DNA of 64,000 bases from Prevotella sp. (lineage in GTDB: Bacteria > Bacteroidota > Bacteroidia > Bacteroidales > Bacteroidaceae). Below the pieces are notes generated by a model that was not told where the DNA came from, searched no databases, and saw nothing but the letters and a program-made list of their open reading frames with translations. Below, one piece after another: positions 9,701 through 17,662 of the stretch (its first letter is position 1; each line of letters opens with the position of its first letter). The position numbers and the translations under genes were made by a program. The stretch covers positions 1-64,000 of the forward strand of contig JAGCOB010000022.1 in assembly GCA_017645645.1 (NCBI GenBank), given 5' to 3'.

Positions 9701-10055
9701 CGACTACTTCCTGCAACATCTCACCGCCTTCGTGGAGGGTGGCATCGATAACAGCATTCTGTCCCAGTTGCAATTGGATGTCCGTAAATTTCTCGGTTTG
9801 GAAACCAATATAGGAAATCTCTATCTCATAGGGACCACCAGAGCGCATTCCTGTAAGGGTATAACGTCCGTCGATGTTTGTGATGGCACGGTAGACGGTC
9901 CCTGAGGGAACATGCTTTGCCGTAATGGTTGCACCTATCGCTTCCTCGTCACCAGCCTTGACGATACCGTTGACACCGGAAGTGGTGACCTGTGCGAAAA
10001 CGGTCAGTGTTGCACTCAACACCATGACCGCTAAAAGGATTAGTTTCTTGCTCAT
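6753..10055 (-). CDS. TonB-dependent receptor, Oar-like, with carboxypeptidase-regulatory domain
   Basis: An 1100-residue outer-membrane receptor. Signal peptide at 1-21 (ending FAQ), a CarboxypepD_reg-like beta-sandwich at about 27-110 (GEAIGATITAKH..., then IDGRYTLTGM), a plug domain at about 125-240 (VTIDGASFNNAFGLG), and a long barrel ending in IRYLFN with a terminal aromatic/asparagine pair. No SusD-like partner is adjacent, so it is not a SusCD pair; the overall form resembles Oar-type receptors. The substrate cannot be told from sequence. It starts 21 bases behind the Na/Pi transporter gene and is probably co-transcribed with it. Confidence 0.9.
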   Translation of the reverse strand: MSKKLILLAVMVLSATLTVFAQVTTSGVNGIVKAGDEEAIGATITAKHVPSGTVYRAITNIDGRYTLTGMRSGGPYEIEISYIGFQTEKFTDIQLQLGQNAVIDATLHEGGEMLQEVVVVAKKNNTMRSDRSGAVTNLNAQAMSVVPTVGRSMTDMMKMTPQSSSASGLAIGGGNYRQSSVTIDGASFNNAFGLGYSPLPGGGTPISLDALDQMTISITPYDVRQSGFTGGGINAVTKSGTNEFKGSVYTYITSTSLKGARVGDVSLPVDDGHTDTYGLTFGGPILKDKLFFFVNAEIEDNVTAGPAARAGNGTPPWTTTNHRPQLSELEGLTDFLQKTYGLTTGPWQAYNIKTPAYRLLARVDWNINDNHKFNIRFTRSKRKETKPSSASRTIGSNLSNTIFGGNQNIYGGQTNYSMAPLGSRYYAEYKFTSFAAELNSTFGKFHNTLRGTYSFQDQPRSTEYNDAAPVIEFVMSDGQDHYPSWAITGDIYTLGNLAQTKNTVITDELNATFGKHNLFAGIQYEHNFAANGYAPAASGYWVYEVTQEQARNREWATVMSSTPRLFATTYGNNENHSMFVSEMKTNQWSFYLQDNITWSERFRTSIGVRFELPSYPSLKNNFNEDYYNIDFGGEHFRTDNVPKASVSFSPRIGFNWDITGERKYILRGGTGLFVGRMPFIWLISAVGNSGMGQTSYIATPANGKTLPTFTMSQEDMLRQINATSSTSIPASPTILSEDLRMPKTWKTSLAFDAKLPWDIDFTLEGIYNRDLNPVIVSNRDLYWDGTSTIDLGHGDVRHQLSYYDDSHSAYVLENAGSKAYYFSLSAQLRKSFDFGLDLSASYTYSMAKSYSEGIGEQVSAAYNNYRHSINAVNDQEMGYATYVAPNRLLLSASYRLKEGKYATNTFSLVYDGYQYGFLGDYSFNRYSYVFNSNVVGDPTAPASLLYIPASRAELDTWDFADNGKINGETYTADMQRDDFWAYIQQDDYLKDRLGKYTERGGAKMPWHHQIDFKYMRDMSIKIGQTRHTLQLGLDIMNLPNFLCKDWGVFKQVTSNTLLTYKKGKYTYNLVNGERHTSTYQNFVGAASTYQIMFTIRYLFN

Positions 10056-10076
10056 ATTTTATGATAAACTTAATTC

Positions 10077-11831
10077 TCAATTCAGATCCTTCTGTCTCGT
10101 ACCCATGCGAGCCTCGACGACGTTCACCACATAGTCGCCCAGTTTCTCACACTCCCTGATGATATCCATATAGATAGTTCCTACAGCATAGGTATACTCA
10201 TGGTTGTTGACATCATTGATGTTCTGCGACTTAAGTTGGTTACGGTAGTTGTTGATCTCGTTCTCCAGGTTGAAGGTACGGTTGACATCGTAAGCGTCCT
10301 TGCGTCCATTCATCAAACGGTTCATCTGTGACAGTGCCTCGTCAGTGAGTTCCATCATCTGGTGGAGATGCTCATACTGCTTGTCGGTGAAGTGGTCTTG
10401 CTTGCCTTGATATTTACGAGAGATGGTGCGGGCAATGTTATAGCAGGCATCACCGATACTTTCCAGTTCCGATATCTCACGCAGCATAGCGCGGATCTTC
10501 GCCTTGGTATCGTCTGACAAATGGGCATCGCCGACCTGGTCGAGATATTTTGCTATCTCCAGTTCCATGTTGTCGGAGATGCCTTCGTATTTCTCGATGC
10601 GTGTAAAGAGCTTATTGAAGTCACCCACCTGTGCACTGTTCTTCTTGGCCGTCTCACTACTACTCAGCGTCAGCAGTTCTCGTACCATGTTAAACATACG
10701 CTGCATGCGCTCGGAGAATGCCTGAATCTCCTTCTGTGCCTCGAGGACGGAAAGTTCTGGGGTCTTCATGAAACCTGCCGTAATGAAATGCAGGCGGAAA
10801 TCCTCTTCCTCGTCCACTTTCTTGGGCTTGATGACCCAGCACACCAGTTTCTCGATCTGAGGGATGAACCAGATGAGGATGAAGGTGTTCACCACATTAA
10901 AACACGTATGGAAGGCGGCCAGTACAAAACTCAGTTTGGCGGCATTGGCAATGAAGGCATGGGCACCTGCAGCTTCCTTCGTCATCGTGACATCATAGCC
11001 CACGAAGCCGCATACCATATCCACGAAGGGACGGAAGACAAACAGGATCCAGACGACACCGAAGACGTTGAAGAACATGTGGGCAAGGGCAGCCCTTCGT
11101 GCCTGGGTGTTAGCTGAGAGTGCAGCAAGATTAGAAGTCACCGTGGTACCGATATTCTCACCCATCACCAAGGCAATACCCTGATAAATAGGCAGGACAC
11201 CACTCGAACAGAGAATCATCGTGATGGCCATCACGGCAGCGCTCGACTGGACACAGAAGGTGAGGATACCGCCTAACAGTAGGAAGAGAAGCGTGGTACC
11301 GAAGGAGTTCGGGTCGAACGATGAGAAGAACTCCAGGACTGCCTGATTCTCTCCTAAGTTCATATCGATACCTGTCTGGCGCAGCGTTCCCAGTCCCAGA
11401 AACATAAAAGCGATACCAAAGAGGAAATCACCAATATAGCGTTTCTGTTTATAGTATATCAAAATGATGGCGATGAAGAAGGCAGGATAGACAAAATCTG
11501 TGATATTAAAGGAAAAGCCTGCCGACATAATCCATGCCGTCAGCGTCGTACCGATGTTGGCACCCATGATGACGGAGATAGCCTGCGCCAGCGTCAACAG
11601 TCCCGCATTGACGAACGAAACAGTCATCACCGTCGTTGCCGTACTGGATTGTACACTTGCCGTGACGAGCATTCCTGTCAGCATTCCTGTGAAACGGTTG
11701 GTGGTCATTGCACCAAGGACATGGCGCAGTTGTGGTCCCGCCATCTTCTGAAGTGATTCACTCATCGACTTCATACCGAACATCAACAAGGCGAGGGAGC
11801 CCAGAAGCTTGAAAAGTATCCAAATAGACAT
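10077..11831 (-). CDS. Na/Pi cotransporter family protein with PhoU-like C-terminus
   Basis: 584 residues. The N-terminal about 345 residues hold two inverted membrane repeats, each with the family's QSS motif (QSSTATTVMTVS near 60 and QSSAAVMAITM near 215). The C-terminal about 200 residues are charged, helical and PhoU-like (for example SISELESIGDAC-type segment near 455). Members of this family move phosphate with sodium, and the PhoU-like tail is thought to respond to phosphate state. The TonB receptor gene follows after 21 bases. No clear TAnnTTTG box precedes the start. Confidence 0.9.
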   Translation of the reverse strand: MSIWILFKLLGSLALLMFGMKSMSESLQKMAGPQLRHVLGAMTTNRFTGMLTGMLVTASVQSSTATTVMTVSFVNAGLLTLAQAISVIMGANIGTTLTAWIMSAGFSFNITDFVYPAFFIAIILIYYKQKRYIGDFLFGIAFMFLGLGTLRQTGIDMNLGENQAVLEFFSSFDPNSFGTTLLFLLLGGILTFCVQSSAAVMAITMILCSSGVLPIYQGIALVMGENIGTTVTSNLAALSANTQARRAALAHMFFNVFGVVWILFVFRPFVDMVCGFVGYDVTMTKEAAGAHAFIANAAKLSFVLAAFHTCFNVVNTFILIWFIPQIEKLVCWVIKPKKVDEEEDFRLHFITAGFMKTPELSVLEAQKEIQAFSERMQRMFNMVRELLTLSSSETAKKNSAQVGDFNKLFTRIEKYEGISDNMELEIAKYLDQVGDAHLSDDTKAKIRAMLREISELESIGDACYNIARTISRKYQGKQDHFTDKQYEHLHQMMELTDEALSQMNRLMNGRKDAYDVNRTFNLENEINNYRNQLKSQNINDVNNHEYTYAVGTIYMDIIRECEKLGDYVVNVVEARMGTRQKDLN

Positions 11832-11859
11832 AATTATGTTATAAAATCGTAAATCGTAC

Positions 11860-11888
11860 TTGTATTTCGAAAAACCTTCGTATCTTTG
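11860..11888 (+). promoter_or_regulatory. Promoter of the nucleoside kinase operon
   Basis: TTG at 11860-11862, 18 bases, then TATCTTTG at 11881-11888. The RNA would start inside or next to the palindrome at 11889-11902. Confidence 0.75.
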
Positions 11889-11902
11889 TACAAACGTTTG
11901 TA
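11889..11902. promoter_or_regulatory. Perfect 14-bp palindrome at the transcription start (candidate operator)
   Basis: TACAAACGTTTGTA is perfectly self-complementary and directly abuts the -7 box. The centre AAACGTTT resembles LacI/PurR-family operators. A repressor bound here would block transcription start of the nucleoside kinase operon (inference). Confidence 0.5.
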
Positions 11903-11905
11903 AAC

Positions 11906-13594
11906 ATGCTATCTATGGAAAAGAAAATCCTAATCCGTTGCAAAAATAATAAAAAAACTTTAGAAACCAACATCGGAAGCACACTTTCTGAAATATTTTC
12001 TCAAACAGGACTCCAAATGGAGTATGGTCCTGTCTGCGCACGTGTCAATAACAAGGTGGAGGGAATGCATTTCCAAGTATACAAACCGAAAGACATCGAG
12101 TTCCTCGACCTCCATTCCTCCAGCGGCCTGCGGACCTATACGCGCACCCTGTTCTTCGTTCTATGCAAGGCAGCCCACGACCTCTGGCCACAATGCCGTG
12201 TCATCATTGACATCCCTGTGTCTAACGGATATTTTGTGAATATAGAACGGAAGGATGACAATGGCAAACGGATAGAGATAACCCCTGATGATGTGCATGA
12301 ACTACAGTCAAAGATGCAGGAGATTGTCGATGCCGACCTGCCCGTCCATCGCTATGAGAAGACGACAGAGGAAGCCATCAAGAAATTCCGTGAGGCAGGC
12401 AGTCTCTCGAAAGTCAAGTTGCTGGAGAGTTCCGGAAGACTATATACTGTCTATTACGACATAGACGGCTACTTCGACTATTACTACGGTGCCTTGCTCA
12501 CCTCTACGGGACAGTTACACCTCTTCGGCTTAGAATATTATTTCGACGGTGTATTGTTACGCATCCCATCCAGGGAAGACCCCTCGAAACTGGAAACCTT
12601 CTTCCGGCAGGACAAGATGTTTGAGATTTTCAAGGAGCACCACCGCTGGCAGGAAATCGTGAGACTGCGCACGATAGGCGACCTCAATGATGCCATCGCC
12701 AAGGGTCATTCCAACCAGCTCATCCAAGTCGGTGAGGCACTACAGGAGAAGAAGATCGCCCAGATCGCCGACGAGATAGCACGCCGTCAAGGTGTCAGGA
12801 TGGTCCTTATCGCAGGACCGTCGAGCAGTGGTAAGACGACAACATGCAAGCGGCTCAGTGTTCAACTTGCCGTCAATAACATCTATCCCATCGCCATTTC
12901 CCTCGACGACTATTTCGTGAATCGTGACCAGACACCACGTGATGAGAACGGTGACTATGACTATGAGCACCTGCATGCGCTGAACATCCCCCTGCTCAAC
13001 GAACAGATGAATGCCCTGTTCAGGGGCGAGGAGGTGGAACTGCCACGCTATGACTTCCAGACAGGGACGAGTAGGCCGAGTGGTAGGAAACTGCGGTTGA
13101 AAGGCAATGAGATACTGGTGGTGGAGGGTATCCATGCCCTGAACCCTGAACTAACGGCACAGATACCGGAATCACAGATATTCCGTGTCTATGCCTCTGC
13201 ACTGACAACTATCCTGCTGGACAACCATAACTACATTCCGACAACGGACAACCGTCTGCTGCGACGTATCATCCGTGACCATAAATACCGTGGCGTCTCC
13301 GCACAGGAGTCAATTCACCGATGGGCTTCCGTGCGTCGTGGCGAGAACCGTTGGATATTCCCCTATCAGGAAAATGCCAATGCGATGTTCAATTCTGCGA
13401 TGCTCTTCGAACTGGCTGTCATCAAGAGTCAGGCTGAACCGTTGCTGGAGAATGTACCAGAAAACTGCGAGGAATATGCCGAGGCATACCGCCTGCGTAA
13501 GTTCCTACGATATATCAAACCGATTCCTGAGGATCAAATACCGCCAACGTCGTTGTTGAGGGAGTTCCTGGGAGGCAGTTCTTTTGAATATTAA
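11906..13594 (+). CDS. Nucleoside (uridine) kinase with ThrRS-like N-terminal domains
   Basis: A 562-residue protein. It begins with a TGS-like beta-grasp segment (about 4-60), then a threonyl-tRNA-synthetase-editing-like region (about 130-240; VHRYEKTTEEAIKKFREAG), and ends in a phosphoribulokinase/uridine kinase domain with P-loop GPSSSGKTT at about 304-312, SLDDYF and the phosphate-site VVEGIHALNP. The likely reaction is ATP-dependent phosphorylation of uridine or a related nucleoside. A second ATG at 11915 is also possible. The cytidylate-kinase-like paralogue 2 follows after 8 bases. Confidence 0.85.
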   Translation: MLSMEKKILIRCKNNKKTLETNIGSTLSEIFSQTGLQMEYGPVCARVNNKVEGMHFQVYKPKDIEFLDLHSSSGLRTYTRTLFFVLCKAAHDLWPQCRVIIDIPVSNGYFVNIERKDDNGKRIEITPDDVHELQSKMQEIVDADLPVHRYEKTTEEAIKKFREAGSLSKVKLLESSGRLYTVYYDIDGYFDYYYGALLTSTGQLHLFGLEYYFDGVLLRIPSREDPSKLETFFRQDKMFEIFKEHHRWQEIVRLRTIGDLNDAIAKGHSNQLIQVGEALQEKKIAQIADEIARRQGVRMVLIAGPSSSGKTTTCKRLSVQLAVNNIYPIAISLDDYFVNRDQTPRDENGDYDYEHLHALNIPLLNEQMNALFRGEEVELPRYDFQTGTSRPSGRKLRLKGNEILVVEGIHALNPELTAQIPESQIFRVYASALTTILLDNHNYIPTTDNRLLRRIIRDHKYRGVSAQESIHRWASVRRGENRWIFPYQENANAMFNSAMLFELAVIKSQAEPLLENVPENCEEYAEAYRLRKFLRYIKPIPEDQIPPTSLLREFLGGSSFEY

Positions 13595-13602
13595 TTATAA
13601 TT

Positions 13603-14196
13603 ATGGATAAGAATCAACAATTTGTCATCACGATCAATCGTGAACTAGGCTCCGGCGGACATACCGTTGGCAGAAAACTCGCCGAGAGACTTCAAGTAAA
13701 GTATTATGATAAACCCCTCGTTGAAGGGGTGACAGAGAAGTTCGGCCTCTCCCTTGAGGAGATAGAACGGCTAAAGGCACAGGAGAAAGAGTCGTGGTGG
13801 GACACGCTGAAGGGAAAGCCCACCACGGCAGCAATGTTTGAGACAGAGCGTAAGATCCTGCAGGGACTTGCCGAGGAGGGGTCGTGCGTCATCGCAGGAC
13901 GTAGTGCCTTCCTGATCTTCCGGGAGTGGAAGAACCATCTGCATGTATTCATCCAGGCATCAAGGGCAAAACGCATCGAACGGCTGCAGAAGAAGGGCAT
14001 GACGATGGCTGCGGCAATGGACACCATTGACGAGGTGGATGCCGGCAGAGAGACTTATCTCCAGAAATATTCGGACAAGTCACGCTATGACACCCGTCAT
14101 TACGACCTGGTGATCATGATGGACGAACTGACGGAGGATGATGCTGCCGATATCATCATGGAGTTTATCGACCGTACCACTAAGAATCATCAATGA
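13603..14196 (+). CDS. Cytidylate kinase-like protein (paralogue 2)
   Basis: 197 residues, homologous over its length to the protein at 868-1485 but without the about 10-residue insertion near residue 70. Shared marks are FVITINRELGSGGHTVGRKL, CVIAGRSAFLIF and SRYDTRHYDLVI. It lies between a nucleoside kinase (8 bases upstream) and the TPR/AraC regulator, whose ATG overlaps its stop codon. The context suggests UMP/CMP phosphorylation in salvage (inference). Confidence 0.85.
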   Translation: MDKNQQFVITINRELGSGGHTVGRKLAERLQVKYYDKPLVEGVTEKFGLSLEEIERLKAQEKESWWDTLKGKPTTAAMFETERKILQGLAEEGSCVIAGRSAFLIFREWKNHLHVFIQASRAKRIERLQKKGMTMAAAMDTIDEVDAGRETYLQKYSDKSRYDTRHYDLVIMMDELTEDDAADIIMEFIDRTTKNHQ

Positions 14197-15800
14197 TGAA
14201 TTTATCCAGTCTGTTGCTTATCACCCTTACCACCGTACTGGGTCAGTTTGACCAGAAACAGGAGGTGGCTACGGCAAACCAGTTCTTCCAAATGCTCGAC
14301 AAGGAAGGGTTTACGGAGGAAAGAATCCAGTTTAAGAATGACACGTCTGTTGACTCCCTGCGCCAGCAGGTATGGTATTGGGCGGCAGAGTGGTTGTACG
14401 ACCGTCAACAATATGAGCAGGCAGTCCAATACGGCAAGAAGGCTTTACCGCTGTTCCGCTATGACAATGATGACCGTGCCGGCTGTCTGAATATCCTGGG
14501 CTGTATCTATGTGCATATGGGGGATGTCAAACAGGCGGCAGACTATGCCAAACAGTGTCTCGCTATCGACATGAAGAGTGGTGATGACGACCGTATCTCT
14601 TCGTCGATGAATACGGTGGCTGGCATCTATATGGCTGGCTATCAGGCAAAGGAGGCGGAGCAGTATATCCTGCAGGCACTGGAACATGCCGATAAAGCCA
14701 AGAACCCTGCCCGTCAAGCTGTCATCCTCGGTATGGCATCGGAGATATACCATACGTTGGGGAACGACCAGAAGGCATTGCCTTATGCGGAACAGGCATA
14801 TCGCATTGACTCTACGCTGAACCGTCAGCCACAAGCTACCATCCGTCAGTCACAATGTGCCTCGGCACTCTTAGGATTGCATCGCTATCAGGAGGCAGAA
14901 AGAATCCTGCGCAAAGTGGTGCCCGCCCTGCGTGAGATAGGCGATACCCATGCCTATGCCATTGCCCTCAACCGTTTAGGAATGTCGTTATTATGTCAAA
15001 AACGGGAGCGTGAGGCTATACCTTACTATAAAGAGGCGGCAGGGTTATTCTCGAAGATGGGCGACCTGTATAACGAGATTCACTCACACCGTGGACTCTA
15101 TGAGAGTTATTGGACTGTCAATCCTGACTCTGCAAAGATTGAGCTCGACTATTTCGACCTGTTGAAAGACTCACTCTATACGCATGCCACTGCCGATGCC
15201 CTGTCACGCTATAATGCGGAGTTCGGCAATGACCAGTTACAACAGGAAAATGAGGAAGCACGACTGAAACACCACTATCTCATCGGGGCGATTATCGTCA
15301 TTTTGCTGTTGTGTGCCGTCGCTGCCTGGTATACAGTCCGTCAGATGCGCCTCCGTCAGCAACAGACTCAGGAACTCATCAAGGAAATCGAGCGACTGAA
15401 AAACGAGATGATGGAAAGGAAGGCAGAGACGGAGACGGAAACAGCACCTGTATCCGCTGTTCCTGATGAGGATCGCCTGTTCCTGATGCGTGTCATCGAG
15501 GTCGTCAACGAGGGCATGGCAAAGGGACAGCTCAACGTGGAGCATATTGCCTCCAAACTGAATATGAGTGTGCAGACGTTCCGTCGTCGCTTACAAAATA
15601 CCGCTGGTGAGACCCCCAAGGCATTCATCTCCGCCATCCAGATGGAGAAGGCTGTCAAGTTACTCAAGGAGAGTCCCGATATCCCTGTCCTGGAAGTGGC
15701 AAGCCGATGTGGCTTTGAGGAGTCAAGTTCCTTTACACATACCTTCAAACGCGTCTATGGTGTGTCGCCGAAAGAGTTTAGATACAATGTAAAAATGTAA
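14193..15800 (+). CDS. TPR-domain AraC-type transcription regulator, membrane-anchored
   Basis: 535 residues. After a hydrophobic N-terminus (about 1-17, possible signal peptide) come about eight TPR-like helices (30-330), a single membrane segment near 363-385 (LIGAIIVILLLCAVAAWY), a coiled-coil linker, and an AraC-type helix-turn-helix domain at about 430-533 (ASKLNMSVQTFRRRLQ, then VASRCGFEESSSFTHTFKR). The layout is that of a sensor with the TPR part in the periplasm and the DNA-binding part in the cytosol. ATGA overlap with the kinase gene shows translational coupling. Its targets are unknown; the exported-protein cluster just downstream is a candidate. Confidence 0.85.
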   Translation: MMNLSSLLLITLTTVLGQFDQKQEVATANQFFQMLDKEGFTEERIQFKNDTSVDSLRQQVWYWAAEWLYDRQQYEQAVQYGKKALPLFRYDNDDRAGCLNILGCIYVHMGDVKQAADYAKQCLAIDMKSGDDDRISSSMNTVAGIYMAGYQAKEAEQYILQALEHADKAKNPARQAVILGMASEIYHTLGNDQKALPYAEQAYRIDSTLNRQPQATIRQSQCASALLGLHRYQEAERILRKVVPALREIGDTHAYAIALNRLGMSLLCQKREREAIPYYKEAAGLFSKMGDLYNEIHSHRGLYESYWTVNPDSAKIELDYFDLLKDSLYTHATADALSRYNAEFGNDQLQQENEEARLKHHYLIGAIIVILLLCAVAAWYTVRQMRLRQQQTQELIKEIERLKNEMMERKAETETETAPVSAVPDEDRLFLMRVIEVVNEGMAKGQLNVEHIASKLNMSVQTFRRRLQNTAGETPKAFISAIQMEKAVKLLKESPDIPVLEVASRCGFEESSSFTHTFKRVYGVSPKEFRYNVKM

Positions 15801-15807
15801 TAATGAT

Positions 15808-15836
15808 AAAAAAGCAGGCTTTTTGCTTGCTTTTTT
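15808..15836 (+). terminator. Terminator of the nucleoside kinase operon
   Basis: Stem AAAAAAGCAGGC / GCTTGCTTTTTT (one G-U wobble) with loop TTTTT, ending in a T run. It lies just after the regulator's stop codon. Confidence 0.85.
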
Positions 15837-15900
15837 GCATTTTGGAAGAAAATAACAAATATTCATTGGAAGATTGGAAGAAATGAACAAATGACATAAC

Positions 15901-15939
15901 CTCATCTGGTTGTAACTTTGCAACCGAAAACAAGATGAG
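15901..15939. promoter_or_regulatory. -7 box enclosed in nested inverted repeats
   Basis: TAACTTTG (15913-15920) is bounded directly by GGTTG (15908-15912) and CAACC (15921-15925). A further pair, CTCATCT (15901-15907) and AGATGAG (15933-15939), encloses both. The nested dyad around the promoter suggests a regulator site; no -33 box is evident. Confidence 0.5.
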
Positions 15940-15942
15940 TTT

Positions 15943-16128
15943 ATGAACAAGACGGCACAACAACAAGAAGCCACAAAGTTCTCCTTCGACTACTTCAAAT
16001 ACCTTCTCCAACAGGAGCAGGTCATGGATCGTATGCTCGAACGGAAAATCAACCAGTTGGAGCCTCGCCTTGAGAAACTCATCGATGAGAAGATAGAAGA
16101 AAGATTAAACGCTAAACATTTATATTAA
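15943..16128 (+). CDS. Small coiled-coil protein
   Basis: 61 residues, no signal peptide, strongly charged with a helix-forming second half (MLERKINQLEPRLEKLIDEK). It lies 23 bases behind a clear -7 box and 19 bases before a lipoprotein gene. I do not recognise the family. The charged heptad pattern suggests a coiled coil and perhaps oligomer formation. Confidence 0.65.
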   Translation: MNKTAQQQEATKFSFDYFKYLLQQEQVMDRMLERKINQLEPRLEKLIDEKIEERLNAKHLY

Positions 16129-16147
16129 CCATTAAACAACAACTGGT

Positions 16148-16687
16148 ATGAAAAAAGTATTATTCAGTATCGCTATCGTAGCAGCAGGCCTGCTCGTAGC
16201 ATCATGTGGAAAAAAGAGTGTACAGAACACAGAAGGCGCAGACTCTACAGCAGTGGCAGAGGAACAGGCAGTCGCAGAAGAATTACCTGACACCATGATG
16301 GTGACAACATTCTTCTCTGCTAAAAGATTAGGCAGTGAGTGGCGCCAGGAAGAAAAGAACAGTGGTACCAGCCTCTACAAAAAGGACAAAGGCGATAGCT
16401 CTTCAGAGACATGGTTTATCAGATACTCCAGACTGTCATCCAGTTCCCTGGAGGAAGCAGTTGAGGCATACGCAAACTCTTCGTTCAAATGGAAGAAGGT
16501 TGCTGAGAACGACTTGGGCGACAACCACTATGTTGAGATGACATCATCAGAAGCCCAAAAACGCTTGTACCTGATTCAGTTAAAAGATCCGAAGTTTATT
16601 GGTCACATTGAGAGCAATCTTCCAGAGGATGACCCCGACCTGATGACAGCCCTTGAAAGTCTTTCCTTTGTATCAAAGAACAAATGA
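16148..16687 (+). CDS. Lipoprotein of unknown function
   Basis: 179 residues with a lipoprotein signal: hydrophobic stretch then LVASC, the cysteine at about residue 20. An acidic low-complexity linker (about 30-48) is followed by a compact domain with many serines and a terminal SLSFVSK-type strand. No family is recognised. The YARHG gene begins inside its last codons (ATGA overlap), so the two are translationally coupled. Confidence 0.75.
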   Translation: MKKVLFSIAIVAAGLLVASCGKKSVQNTEGADSTAVAEEQAVAEELPDTMMVTTFFSAKRLGSEWRQEEKNSGTSLYKKDKGDSSSETWFIRYSRLSSSSLEEAVEAYANSSFKWKKVAENDLGDNHYVEMTSSEAQKRLYLIQLKDPKFIGHIESNLPEDDPDLMTALESLSFVSKNK

Positions 16688-17625
16688 CAAAAACTATATT
16701 ATCAATCATAGCTCTGTGTCTGTGCACCATGCTTGGCGTACAGGCACAGATAAAAGCAGGCAACTGGTATAACGGTTGGCTCTGCTATACCGCTGAGGAG
16801 GAGCCTAACGGGGTTATCATGATGAATGCGATGGCGGAGGGCGAGGAACATGAGTTCGTGCTCGTACCTGTGGCTGGCAAGACGAACACCTATCGAGTGA
16901 CGGACGGACATAACGACTATGTCAACGAGTATAGTGACATTGCCACTGTCCGCCATCAGAAAGGGAGCGGTCTCGACGTGTTCTGCTTCTATGACGGCAA
17001 GAACCAATTGAAGGCGGTGATGTCGAACGAACGGGACTGGGATGCTGAGCAGGTCAGCAGGAAACGCTGGCTCGGACAATTCTATGCCAATTACACCTCG
17101 GTGGAAAACGACCTAAGGGTGGTGTGGGATGCTTATAACATCACCGTTGACGGTCATCAGGCAAATTATAAGGTAGAGACCTTCAACGGACTGGTGACAG
17201 GCTTCGTGACCATCACCCCTGTCGAAGGGGGCACCAACTTTCTGGAAGGGATATGGGAGGTGGAGCCCACCCTGCAAGGTATGGTGCTTCATGGTGCTGT
17301 TTTCAACCCGGAAGAGAACTGGTGGGTGCGTAATGGTGTTCACATCGCACTCGAGAAGACTGCCAGTGAGTATGGGCGTTTCAGTTTTGCCAGCACGATG
17401 CTGCTCAACACCCAGACACTCCGTAAGTACGACAAGAAGACGCTCCGCATCATGCGGAACGAAATCATGGCGCGCCATGGCTACCGCTTCCAGTCGAAGG
17501 ATTTGCAGGAGTATTTCGGCAAACAGTCTTGGTATAAGCCTGTTACCTCTAACAACCAAGTGAAACTCTCTTTTGTAGAGCAGTTGAACGTTGAACTCAT
17601 CAAATACACAGAGAATAGCGATTAA
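16684..17625 (+). CDS. Exported YARHG-domain protein (paralogue 1)
   Basis: 313 residues, signal peptide ending VQAQ near 22. The C-terminal region (about 250-312) is a YARHG domain: MRNEIMARHGYRFQSKDLQ, then YFGKQSWYKP. YARHG is an extracellular domain of unknown function common in secreted bacterial proteins. The preceding about 220 residues are not recognised. A shorter YARHG paralogue lies at 20135-20845. Its first about 60 bases resemble the start of the gene at 19584, which points to a shared signal-peptide region by duplication. Confidence 0.85.
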   Translation: MTKTILSIIALCLCTMLGVQAQIKAGNWYNGWLCYTAEEEPNGVIMMNAMAEGEEHEFVLVPVAGKTNTYRVTDGHNDYVNEYSDIATVRHQKGSGLDVFCFYDGKNQLKAVMSNERDWDAEQVSRKRWLGQFYANYTSVENDLRVVWDAYNITVDGHQANYKVETFNGLVTGFVTITPVEGGTNFLEGIWEVEPTLQGMVLHGAVFNPEENWWVRNGVHIALEKTASEYGRFSFASTMLLNTQTLRKYDKKTLRIMRNEIMARHGYRFQSKDLQEYFGKQSWYKPVTSNNQVKLSFVEQLNVELIKYTENSD

Positions 17626-17662
17626 ACAACTCATATTTAAATCATTAAAAAACTAAAAACGT

